DNA of 64,000 nucleotides from Clostridium acetobutylicum ATCC 824 (GTDB taxonomy: Bacteria; Bacillota; Clostridia; Clostridiales; Clostridiaceae), in assembly GCF_000008765.1 (NCBI RefSeq), contig NC_003030.1, forward strand, positions 344,001-408,000. Reading direction: 5' to 3'. Positions 56,591 through 64,000 of this stretch are shown in pieces. A model generated the notes under the pieces. The model saw nothing but the letters and a program-made list of their open reading frames with translations. It had not been told where the DNA came from and searched no databases. A program made the translations under genes and the position numbers. The stretch's first letter is position 1. The number at the start of each line of letters is the position of its first letter.

Positions 56591-57946
56591 AGACAGAAGG
56601 AAGCGAATCAGCATAAAGGTGTTTGGAAAGTTATTTGGAGTTGGTGCAGTGGTAATAGGAGCAGTTGCAATTTTTGCGACAGCTGGTTTGAGTGCTGGAG
56701 CCTATGGGGTATCCAATGTTGTTGAGGGTGGCCAAATCATGGTTACTGGTGCAGATAAAGCTTTCAATCCGCTGAGAGATACTCTTTTTCAAGGAAATCA
56801 AAGTGCTTATGATACCTTTGGAAATGTGGCAGTATTTGTGGTAGGTTCAGTGATTGCAGTTGGAGCTGCTTTGAAAGCAGGTCAAGCAGTATCTGGAGCA
56901 GTCATAGCAGGTGTTGGGAAAACAGCTGTAACAACAGCCGTTGGTGTAGGAACTAACTTTGTGGTTGCACCTATAGCAAAAAGTCTCGCGAAATCTGCGG
57001 GTATTGACTCAATCTGGGCGAATGACATCGGTATTGGGACTGGTTTTGCTACATCAGTATTTACAGCTGGTAAGGTATATAAAGCATGTGGTACTGGGGC
57101 CGATGAAGCTAAAATTATGGAAAATTTAGAATAAACTGGGGAGTTAAGTGAAGCTGAAGAATTAGATAATATACTAAAAGTGTCCAGGGAAAATCATTAT
57201 GTTAAAGAGATTAAATCAAAAACATCTATTGAGGGTATAAGAAACAGTGAACTTGCATCATTCGAAGAAAATTTTAGTAAGGCATTAGATGATGAAGGAA
57301 TGACAAAGGGTGAATATATAAACATAACTCATACAAATATGAAAGATTTATCGGAAGATACGATTAGAAAAATTGATAGGATTAATCAATCTGTTGAAAT
57401 GCCAAATAATGATACGTTGATGTCAAAAGTTATTCTTGAAAATGCATATAAAAACTGTATAAATAATGGAGAGTTTAGTGATACAGTTGGAAATTGTATT
57501 ACTAGGGCTCAAGATATGCAAGATTGTTATTCATATGATGATTATTATAAAAAGCTTGGTTTGAATTATATTAATTGGGATGGAACCGTAAGTGTATACA
57601 CTAATCCTGATACACAAGCATTATACATTGAAAGATTTACATCAGAAGATACAGAGGATTATGTTGTACATAGTTATGGCGGTACTATAGATGAAGATGT
57701 TAAGATGGCACAAAATGTTTTAGGGTTAGATGCTAGAAGTACATTTAAAATGGATAGTCCGTATTTAGGTACAGGTGTAACTAAGGATATAGATGGTGGA
57801 ATTGGTAAATTAGAGTTTATGACCAAAAAAGAAATTTCTGTGAAGTACATGATGGAGCAGCTATTTATAAACTTGAAAGAGGTAGTAGTAAAGAAATATT
57901 AGTAGCTGTAAGAAATAAAGGTAAGTGGTATGAAATTATTGATTAA
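56194..57946 (+). pseudogene. Broken LXG toxin, cassette 4
   Basis: Starts inside the LXG domain (repeat A copy 2, 56194-56590), without the first 120 residues. After KEANQHKGVWKVI the frame shifts near 56625 and continues as a hydrophobic pre-toxin segment (GAVVIGAVAIFATAGLSAGAYG) different from that of the intact toxin. A TAA at 57132 interrupts the frame before SEAEELDNIL, and another shift near 57850 is needed to reach DGAAIYKLERGSSKE and the stop at 57944-57946. The tip (about 57180-57946) belongs to no family I recognise. At least three lesions, so it is inactive. Confidence 0.8.
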
Positions 57947-57958
57947 GGAGAGTAAAAC

Positions 57959-58330
57959 ATGGGAAAATTAACAGGTTATTATGCAATATATAATAATAAA
58001 GAATATGAATGTAATAGACACAAAGATAAAGTAGAATTATATAGTGATATTTATGAAAATGGATTTGCTAAATCGCCATTTGGTATATACTATTTAGAAC
58101 TTAAAAAGACAGATGTAGAAAGAATTTACAGAAGATCGTTGGTTTGCAAATATAAAGGTGATGTATTTGCTGTTAAGAAAAAAGATAAAGGGCGTGTGTT
58201 GTTAATGAGCGGACCAAGGTCGTATCTATTATCAGATTTGGGTTTTACAAGAACAGATTATGATAGTTTTGAAAAATGGATAGATATAAGTGAAGCCGAG
58301 AATATTTATTGGGAAGAAGAGGATTTTTGA
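57959..58330 (+). CDS. Putative immunity protein of cassette 4
   Basis: 123 residues, intact, with AAGGAG six bases before ATG, 12 bases after the broken toxin. No family recognised; mixed alpha/beta with aromatic clusters (GIYYLELKK, NIYWEEEDF). Its intactness next to a dead toxin fits an immunity gene kept for protection against kin. Confidence 0.65.
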   Translation: MGKLTGYYAIYNNKEYECNRHKDKVELYSDIYENGFAKSPFGIYYLELKKTDVERIYRRSLVCKYKGDVFAVKKKDKGRVLLMSGPRSYLLSDLGFTRTDYDSFEKWIDISEAENIYWEEEDF

Positions 58331-58850
58331 GGTAATGGAGTTAAGGATAAATTGAGTATTGTGGTTGTAGGAAAAAGCAATATATTCAATATTAAAGTAC
58401 ACCATAAAAAATAGATAGATTTAGCACCGATATTAAGGTATATTGTTAACTGACTACAAAAATAAATATTAACTAGCTTTTTTAATAATAGTTATCAATA
58501 AATATAGCAAATTCAGCAGAAACTTCTTTTCGTGGCTGAAATAAGCAACTAGTAAAGCTCCAGTAGATGCTGTAATGGTGTCTGTTGGAGTTCTTTTTAA
58601 GGTTGAACTTGGACATAATAAGATCATAAATTAGGCATACTTTGGACACGAAAAATCTATAGATGCTCATGATGAAATTGTTGGTATATAGGAGATTTAG
58701 GCTTATTAAAATAGAATACGAGAAAATAGTTTATGACATTATGCGTATTGTAAGAATATATATAAAATAAAAATATTAATTTGAAAGGTATTAGGATAAT
58801 ATTAGGTGAAAAATTAAATATAAGCTGTTTACTCAAGTTATGTATAATTA
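58331..58850. other. Degenerate cassette debris
   Basis: About 500 bases with short coding-like fragments broken by stops (for example HEKSIDAHDEIVGI near 58650) but no gene. It probably derives from a decayed toxin or immunity gene. Confidence 0.35.
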
Positions 58851-59081
58851 AAAAACCAGGAGCTTTAAATACAATAGGAAAAAACAGACGAGATTGAAAT
58901 AATATAAAAATAGAAGAGTTGATAAAAAGTATGAATGAGACTTACAAAGAATATGATGATGTTTGGTCATAGTTCAATAGCTTTAGTCACAAGAAGTTAT
59001 GGTGGAACAGGACAAATTAATACACCAATTAAAGTAAAGTCGTTAGAAGACGTAGGCATCTTAAGAAACATATGGGGATGG
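58851..59081 (+). pseudogene. Toxin-tip remnant, cassette 5
   Basis: Fragments KKPGALNTIGKNRRD, IEELIKSMNETYKEYDDVW and, after a frameshift, FGHSSIALVTRSYGGTGQ to ILRNIWGW with a stop at 59081. The last part lies immediately before the next small gene, just as toxin tips do in the other cassettes. Family unknown. Confidence 0.5.
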
Positions 59082-59087
59082 TAAGTA

Positions 59088-59327
59088 ATGAAACAAGATG
59101 AATATATGAAAAAGGTTAATCAATTAGGAATAAATTTAGAAAGATTAAATATTGTAGTTGGAAGAAAAACAAATATACCTAATTCTATAGGGTGTTACTT
59201 TGAAGATGAAAATTGGATTTTGTATGGTGTAGATGAAAGACAAAACTTTTCAATTGTTGAAAATGGTAATGAAGATAGAATCTTTAAATTTTTATACATG
59301 ATAACAATGGGAAAAGTGGCAAAATAA
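59088..59327 (+). CDS. Putative small immunity protein, cassette 5
   Basis: 79 residues, six bases after the toxin remnant. Acidic and hydrophilic with GCYFEDENWILYGVDERQNF; no family recognised. Position (tip, small gene, terminator) is the basis for the call. Confidence 0.55.
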   Translation: MKQDEYMKKVNQLGINLERLNIVVGRKTNIPNSIGCYFEDENWILYGVDERQNFSIVENGNEDRIFKFLYMITMGKVAK

Positions 59328-59410
59328 AATTATGGATGGGATTACAAAGAACTACTTAATAGCAGTAATTTTGATAAAAAATTATTAAAGAATATACTTC
59401 ATAATTGTAA

Positions 59411-59476
59411 TAATGCAGTGAAAAGATGAAATGAAGCGGCTGAATTTAAGTAAGCTGCTTCATTATTTTTTAGTAA
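59411..59476 (+). terminator. Cassette terminator, repeat D copy 2
   Basis: ATGAAGCGGC pairs with GCTGCTTCAT, followed by TATTTTTTAG. Same flanks as 53606-53667, with stem bases changed in pairs. Confidence 0.8.
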
Positions 59477-59529
59477 CTCCTCAAGTATAAGCGTTTATAA
59501 AGGATTTCCTAGATAATTAGAACAGGCAT

Positions 59530-59842
59530 TTGTGCAGAGAGAGATACCGTAAAGTGAATCAACGAAAGCCGTCTAGAGGTAGTTCAGGGAAGAAAGGTAG
59601 GCAATTTGTACTTCCACAAAGAATTGAAGATTCTATTTCAAATTCTACGCCGGAATTTAAACTACAACTTGCTAAGGAGCTAGGATTACCTAAAGATGTT
59701 TTTGCTAATGGAATAGTGAGAGTTGAAGTTCCATTGGATGGGGCATTGATTTGCATATAGTAAAAGGAATTGAAGATGGATGTAATTATCAATGGATTCC
59801 AGGAGGAAAAACATTAGGTGGAACAACGGGAAGGCATAATTA
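59530..59842 (+). pseudogene. Toxin-tip remnant, cassette 6
   Basis: Begins as RYRKVNQRKPSRGSSGKKG, runs to EVPLDG, then one base shift near 59742 leads to GIDLHIVKGIEDGCNYQW and IPGGKTLGGTTGRHN with a stop. The last motif looks like a real protein end, so this was a longer toxin tip. Family not named. Confidence 0.55.
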
Positions 59843-59934
59843 GACAAATAAAGAAGGACAATGACAGGGAATTATATAATATAATTATTAATAATGTAAA
59901 AAAATAAATTTAAGGTAGAGGAGATTATAAGTAG

Positions 59935-60126
59935 ATGAATGAGAAATTAAACAGAGAAGGTTTATTACTTGCGATAAAAAGAAATGAACAGGATGATTTC
60001 TTAGTAGGAAGAGGAGTGTATTCTTTTGGATTTAATCCATATAAGCCAGGAAGTTCTATGTTAGATTTAGATAATGCAATGGCAGAAATATATGAATATT
60101 ATATTGATGAACCTGAAAAAGGGTGA
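59935..60126 (+). CDS. Small putative immunity protein, cassette 6
   Basis: 63 residues, GAGGAG about nine bases before ATG. No family recognised (GRGVYSFGFNPYKPGSSMLDLDNAM). Its stop overlaps the next start (GTGA), so the two are coupled or are halves of one frameshifted gene. Confidence 0.5.
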   Translation: MNEKLNREGLLLAIKRNEQDDFLVGRGVYSFGFNPYKPGSSMLDLDNAMAEIYEYYIDEPEKG

Positions 60127-60377
60127 ATTTAACATTAGAGGATACATTACTAGATTGGTTAACATGGAAATCAGGTATTGGAGTATTTGCAGTATTTTCA
60201 GTTCTTAGCTATCAATTAAAAATGGAATTAAATAATAAATCACCATTTAAGATAAATAAAGATAAAATAAAAAAACGTAAGGAATATGAAGGGGAATCCT
60301 TAAAAGAAGGACTATGGGAAGTAATGCAGATTGAAAACAAAATTAATATTAAGAATTATGAAATAGAAATTCTATAA
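60123..60377 (+). CDS. Small protein coupled to the previous gene
   Basis: 84 residues from GTG 60123, with one possible hydrophobic stretch (GIGVFAVFSVLSYQL) and a lysine-rich tail. Unknown. It may be the C-terminal half of a split immunity gene. Confidence 0.4.
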   Translation: MNLTLEDTLLDWLTWKSGIGVFAVFSVLSYQLKMELNNKSPFKINKDKIKKRKEYEGESLKEGLWEVMQIENKINIKNYEIEIL

Positions 60378-60419
60378 GTTTATGGATGATGTCTAATTAT
60401 AAGAGAAAATATAGGACAA

Positions 60420-60470
60420 AATTATGGAGATTACACCATTCATTTTTGGGAAAGGTGGTTTAATAAATAA
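60420..60470 (+). pseudogene. Tail of a lost AHH-type toxin
   Basis: A short frame ends HFWERWFNK-stop; the intact toxin at 50388 ends ELWERWFNKL-stop. It abuts the immunity homologue that follows, with stop and start overlapping by one base. Only the last codons of this toxin remain. Confidence 0.6.
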
Positions 60471-60964
60471 TGCTTAAGCTTAATAATAGTTTGGTTAAGG
60501 AAAGTCTAAGTTTAGTAGATAATATTAAACTATTTACTAATAAACAGAAGGTGGTAGAAGAAATAGTAGAATATTGTGATTTTGAAAAATGCAAAGAATT
60601 TGCATATGACTATGATGAATACTTGATGGACGATGAATATTATACTTGGCAGGATATAAAAGATTTGCAAATGTCCAGTTTTAATGAAGAAATATATAAA
60701 TATGAAAATTATAAGACTATAAATGAGGAGCTAAGGAAAATAGGTATAAAAAATGTAAGTAAAATAGCATTAAGTGATGAATGTAAGGAAGTATGGGATG
60801 ATGTATATAACGATTTAATGAACTGCATAAAAGTTAGAGCAATACTTGGAAAAAAGAATTATTTCTTTGAAAAAATTTTTCAAATCTATTTATCTGGAGG
60901 ATGGCCATGCGGATGGGAAGGTAACTTCCCAAATGGAAAAGTAAAGGTGTTTTATTGTAAATAA
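60470..60964 (+). CDS. Second immunity protein of the AHH-toxin type
   Basis: 164 residues, homologous to the protein at 50385-50885: YYTWQDIKDLQMS against EYTWSDIRQLEMS and GGWPCGWEGNFPNGKVKVFY against GGFPCGWDGEYPEGRIVAYY. It has kept an open frame while its toxin has been deleted to a stub, as expected for an orphan immunity gene. Confidence 0.75.
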   Translation: MLKLNNSLVKESLSLVDNIKLFTNKQKVVEEIVEYCDFEKCKEFAYDYDEYLMDDEYYTWQDIKDLQMSSFNEEIYKYENYKTINEELRKIGIKNVSKIALSDECKEVWDDVYNDLMNCIKVRAILGKKNYFFEKIFQIYLSGGWPCGWEGNFPNGKVKVFYCK

Positions 60965-61023
60965 GTACAAAAATACAGCTCAATTATAAAATGAATAACA
61001 AGGTGCAATGACTAACATTTAAA

Positions 61024-61193
61024 CTGGTATGTTAACATTAAAGTACATGATTATGAAGGAAAACTAAATGAATATACAACAGGATTTGATACTTTTAATG
61101 ATTATGAGATTGAAATTCGTAATAAATCCATTCAATACAAGGAAATATTAAATATCATGAAATTTATTGTTGTTAATGTTATATTAAGGTAGG
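61024..61193 (+). pseudogene. Immunity-gene remnant (DUF4261-like)
   Basis: An open stretch without a start encodes VNIKVHDYEGKLNEYTTGFD and FNDYEIEIRNKSIQYKEIL, which resembles the C-terminal part of DUF4261 proteins, known as immunity proteins. It stops at 61193 and has no upstream half. Confidence 0.45.
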
Positions 61194-61333
61194 ATAAAGA
61201 ATAGGGATATTATCCCGATTCTGTTGAATGGTAATGGAGATGAAGATATGAAGATATAGTGAAATAGTTTGATAGTGAAATTGTCAAGAAACAAGCATTA
61301 GAAATAATATTTTAATTTGGAGGTGCAAAATAT

Positions 61334-61592
61334 AGGGAACTTTATTGAAGAAGACTTAAGAGATTTACCGCAGGAATGGATTGAATAATTAAATCAAATG
61401 CCTAGGATCAAAGAACAAATTGTTGAAGATACTATAGAAATAGCATGGGACAATACGGAATTGTATAGTGAAGTAAAGTTTAACAATCCCAAAGGAATAT
61501 AGTATATACCATTTGAATTATTTCGAAACATAGTTGATAGTTTTATAGAAGATTTCATGCTAGAAGTATCCGCAAGAGAAGAAGGAAAGTAA
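61334..61592 (+). pseudogene. Interrupted small gene with two in-frame stops
   Basis: GNFIEEDLRDLPQEWIE, stop, LNQMPRIKEQIVEDTIEI to FNNPKGI, stop, YIPFELFRNIVDSFIED to EEGK and a final stop, all in one frame. Probably a decayed immunity gene. TTGGAGGTG stands just before its presumed start. Confidence 0.55.
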
Positions 61593-61630
61593 TAAAAAAA
61601 TTTAAGGAAGTAAATTAAAGGAGTTATCAA

Positions 61631-61840
61631 ATGAAATTTAATTTAATTAATGTTATTAAAAATATTGCTAAATCTGTCATATTAGGAATTGTTGTATCAT
61701 ACATATTTCTATTAGTTTTTTCTAATTTTATAAATAGTGGTGATGCCGTTGGTGCTATAACTTGTATTGCTGTAATTTCGGTTCAATTCTTTTGTACTTT
61801 TATTATACTAGATGCAGTAAAAAGCAATAAAATGCAGTAA
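61631..61840 (+). CDS. Small membrane protein
   Basis: 69 residues with two membrane helices (about 10-32 and 38-60). AAGGAG before ATG. Unknown; possibly a membrane immunity protein or unrelated. Confidence 0.5.
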   Translation: MKFNLINVIKNIAKSVILGIVVSYIFLLVFSNFINSGDAVGAITCIAVISVQFFCTFIILDAVKSNKMQ

Positions 61841-61905
61841 AAAGCCATTGCTATAAATCGGCAAGTGATTTTTTATATTTGTGGTATCGAATTTACTAAT
61901 GACAA

Positions 61906-62247
61906 ATGAAAACAAATAGGGTGGAAGAATATATATGTATTAAATATGATGAGTATGAGTTATTAGAGTTGTTTTGCAATGAACCTGTTAGCATTGGAGA
62001 GGTAGAAGCAGGTGAACTTATTTATTCTTTAAAAGATGATAAGGGATTTGAAATAGTTATGTTCATGGATGTATATAGGAAAATTTGTGAAGTAACAATA
62101 ACTTATCAAGAATTAATAGTTTTTACTTGTAAAATTGAAGATGTAGAAACCCTTAGCAAAGTAGATGATTATATGGTAATAAATAGTAGAATGAAAAGCA
62201 TTTTAAAAGTTAAGTTTAAAAAGCAAATATGGGTTGAATTGCTATAG
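61906..62247 (+). CDS. Putative immunity protein
   Basis: 113 residues in the open frame; no good ribosome site at ATG 61906, and GTG 61921 is an alternative. Alternating strands (GFEIVMFMDVYRKICEVTITYQELIVFTCKIED), no family recognised. Intact but possibly unexpressed. Confidence 0.45.
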   Translation: MKTNRVEEYICIKYDEYELLELFCNEPVSIGEVEAGELIYSLKDDKGFEIVMFMDVYRKICEVTITYQELIVFTCKIEDVETLSKVDDYMVINSRMKSILKVKFKKQIWVELL

Positions 62248-62331
62248 TTGGACACGGTATTGGAATGGTAGGTTCTTCCTTTTTACATGTTAGTAGTGAT
62301 TTTGTTAACGGGATTCCAACTCAAATACTAT
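62247..62331 (+). pseudogene. Toxin-tip remnant before the last immunity gene
   Basis: Reads VGHGIGMVGSSFLHVSSDFV to GIPTQIL-stop, 19 bases before the next start, in the place where toxin ends lie in the other cassettes. Confidence 0.45.
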
Positions 62332-62350
62332 AAAAGAAAGGTAATAACTT

Positions 62351-62872
62351 ATGATTATAAATATGGACATGCTAGATAAGAGTGGAATAGATTACGATTG
62401 GAGAACATTATACGTTGGTATAAGCATTAATCTAGTAAAGTGTGATGAATTAACAACTTATGCGCTTAAAATGATGAATGATGATAAATACGAGGATGAT
62501 GAATTTATAAATGAATTAGCATGGGGGATTGAAGATAATTTAAAAGGTGAAATACTGACAAAAATGCTTTTTAAATTTAAAATTGATATGCTAGTTCCAC
62601 AAAGTGCAAGTTGGGAGTTAGAAATAAGAAAATTAAGGTATGGAATATTAAATTATCTAAGAAGTACAATAAAAGATGATAATGAACTTCTTAGAAAGGT
62701 TGAAGAGGTATATGCAGATTTTAATTATCCACAAGATATGGAACAATTTATAGCATATATGCCAGCTAAGAATAATTCAGTTACTCATTCTATTGAAGAT
62801 AATAATAAACGTATGATAAATAACCTAGATAAATTTCTAATAGTAGAAAAGAAAGAAGTAAATTCATTTTAG
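62351..62872 (+). CDS. Putative immunity protein (DUF2247-like)
   Basis: 173 residues, cytosolic, AAAGGTAATAACTT before ATG. DYDWRTLYVGISINLVKCDEL and ELAWGIEDN recall DUF2247 immunity proteins; moderate certainty. Its 3' end overlaps the end of the minus-strand ydcF-like frame by about 80 bases. Confidence 0.6.
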   Translation: MIINMDMLDKSGIDYDWRTLYVGISINLVKCDELTTYALKMMNDDKYEDDEFINELAWGIEDNLKGEILTKMLFKFKIDMLVPQSASWELEIRKLRYGILNYLRSTIKDDNELLRKVEEVYADFNYPQDMEQFIAYMPAKNNSVTHSIEDNNKRMINNLDKFLIVEKKEVNSF

Positions 62873-63488
62873 TTTTAGTCATTACATAATTCTCCCACAT
62901 GTACATAGCAATAATATAAAGATAAGAGAATTCTTTTGGATAGTCGGATTTCTCCATTCGATATGCTATGTTAAATTTTGATAGAAAATAGTTAGAACGT
63001 CTTAAATGCCAAGGAGAAGTTACTACTATTGCTGATGACCAATGTTTATTCTCCATTATCTTTATTGAATTTTGTATATTTTGATAGGTGTTTCTTGATT
63101 TATCCTCTTTAATCAAACAACCATTTGGAATACCTAATGATTTTGCGAAATTAGCCATAACATCCGATTCAATATATTTATTATATACTCCTCCACCAGA
63201 ACATATAATCTTATTAGCGTATCCTTTATTAAATAATTTAACTGCTTTTATAACTCGTTCTCTCATTATAGGAGAGGGCTTTCCGTTCTGCAAAGCAGGA
63301 AATCCTAAAATAATTATCACATCAAAACTATCTCTTCTCAATTTTGTTATAGGAGACTTATAAAATAAAAGTGGATATAAGTTGATTAATATAAGAATTA
63401 TGATAATAAAAATAAAAACACTTAATGACATATATTTTAATAAAACAATAAAACTATTAACATCCATTTTCTTTTGAACTCCATTCAT
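62790..63488 (-). CDS. YdcF/SanA-like DUF218 membrane protein
   Basis: 232 residues. An N-terminal membrane helix (about 18-42) is followed by the DUF218 domain: FDVIIILGFPAL, MRERVIKAVKLFNKGYANKIICSGG, EDKSRNTYQNIQNS and VVTSPWHLRRS. The family is linked to envelope precursor metabolism and vancomycin-type barrier function, but its chemistry is unknown. The last 27 residues (from about MNLLLSF) are read antisense through the convergent toxin-locus gene and look foreign, so the original stop was probably lost. Confidence 0.8.
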   Translation of the reverse strand: MNGVQKKMDVNSFIVLLKYMSLSVFIFIIIILILINLYPLLFYKSPITKLRRDSFDVIIILGFPALQNGKPSPIMRERVIKAVKLFNKGYANKIICSGGGVYNKYIESDVMANFAKSLGIPNGCLIKEDKSRNTYQNIQNSIKIMENKHWSSAIVVTSPWHLRRSNYFLSKFNIAYRMEKSDYPKEFSYLYIIAMYMWENYVMTKTKMNLLLSFLLLEIYLGYLSYVYYYLQ

Positions 63489-63510
63489 TGTTTGAAATTA
63501 TTAATGCATA

Positions 63511-63547
63511 CTGTAGGATGCTTTAAGTTATTTAAAACATCCTACAG
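63511..63547 (-). terminator. Hairpin between the LPXTG protein and YdcF-like genes
   Basis: CTGTAGGATG (63511-63520) pairs with CATCCTACAG (63538-63547), six bases past the end of the LPXTG gene. No long T-run, so it is a weak or processing-type signal. Confidence 0.5.
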
Positions 63548-63553
63548 ATAAAT

Positions 63554-64000
63554 TTATTGAACAGACTTTTGTTTATTCTTAAATTTATTCCAAATAATAA
63601 AAGCCAAACCTAAGAGTAGAAGCAGTGTTCCTATAATAAGAAGTACAGTGCTATCTATCATAGAACCTGTTTTAGGAAGCGTTTTAATAGAAGTCGTATT
63701 TTCTTGACATTCAGAGTTAGGAGACAATTGACAATTTGGAGCATCACTTGTTGTAGTAGACGATGGTTGTGCTCCTGTAGTTGCTTCACCTGGTATGTTT
63801 GAACCTGTAGATGTAGTGCTATTATTTGTTGGCAAAGGATTTACGATTGGTGTAGGAGCAACGGGAACAGTGCTTGTATCCGAAACAGGTGTAGTATATA
63901 ACTTCCAATTATTTGAGTTTTCAGGGGATATAGTCTGATTGTTTTTGATATAACTTTGCATTAAGCTTCTAACCTGACCATCATCTCCAAGAGCTTTGGC
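63554..64000 (-). CDS. C-terminus of an LPXTG wall-anchored protein (partial)
   Basis: The frame enters from the right edge; an internal ATG at 63961 is not the start. Visible are the end of a folded domain (LGDDGQVRSLMQSYIKNNQT, NNWKLY), a Ser/Thr/Pro linker, then LPKTG, a membrane helix and a Lys-rich tail, the sortase signal. The folded end resembles surface 5'-nucleotidase/2',3'-cyclic phosphodiesterases, a guess that needs the missing part. Confidence 0.8.
   Translation of the reverse strand, partial: AKALGDDGQVRSLMQSYIKNNQTISPENSNNWKLYTTPVSDTSTVPVAPTPIVNPLPTNNSTTSTGSNIPGEATTGAQPSSTTTSDAPNCQLSPNSECQENTTSIKTLPKTGSMIDSTVLLIIGTLLLLLGLAFIIWNKFKNKQKSVQ

Noticed and set aside
48028-62872. Local type VII secretion apparatus
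   Set aside because: No EssC/YukB ATPase, WXG100 or membrane component is encoded here; export must rely on genes elsewhere.

Overview
The window is a low-GC (about 30% by eye) chromosomal segment of a spore-forming Clostridium. The evidence is the two-clostridial-cluster ferredoxin, csfB/gin, abrB and many TTG/GTG starts with strong AGGAGG sites. The order abrB, argF, HlyD/ABC operon, RRNPP regulator, lgt, GH26 mannanase matches what I remember of Clostridium acetobutylicum near CA_C0290 to CA_C0353. That is recollection, not a search.

Layout. 1-2345: the 3' part of a 23S rRNA gene, 5S rRNA, tRNA-Phe and tRNA-Cys, closed by a long terminator. 2.4-13.7 kb: housekeeping genes, namely a homocysteine methyltransferase/MTHFR fusion, CorA, an S66 peptidase, an M20-like protein that has lost its metal ligands, gin, then a decarboxylase-gmk-darA-holB-ricT run and ferredoxin. 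13.9-22.2 kb: motAB, trmN6, rsmI, two tandem secreted NlpC/P60 hydrolases, abrB with a recognisable promoter and a Spo0A-like box, a CCA-adding-type enzyme, and a cluster of DnaA boxes between convergent genes. 22.2-36.2 kb: a PspA-type envelope operon, argF behind a promoter/operator palindrome, a five-gene kinase/adaptor/ABC/permease/regulator operon, a degenerate EAL protein and an orphan membrane sensor kinase. 36.2-37.7 kb: an RRNPP quorum-sensing pair whose 50-residue signal precursor is easily missed. 38.6-47.4 kb: ytaF, rarA, a bcp-type peroxiredoxin, a YgjP-type protease, a class B PBP, lgt, an ECF S component and a secreted GH26 mannanase with a cre site.

48.0-62.9 kb is the accessory highlight: a polymorphic toxin locus. 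One intact LXG protein with an AHH-type nuclease tip and its immunity gene is followed by a row of headless or broken toxin cassettes. Each carries a different C-terminal toxin and its own immunity gene. Long near-identical repeats of the LXG and pre-toxin DNA join them. Readable tips are a deaminase fold with tandem immunity genes and an ADP-ribosyltransferase followed by an ADP-ribosylglycohydrolase. Several more are frameshifted remnants. A tyrosine-recombinase fragment lies at one junction. The layout suggests a tip-swapping reservoir fed by recombination in the shared repeats. The window ends with a YdcF-like membrane protein and the C-terminus of an LPXTG wall-anchored protein that runs off the edge.

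Limits: family names come from motif reading without database searches. The names of immunity families and the substrate of the ECF protein are the least certain.
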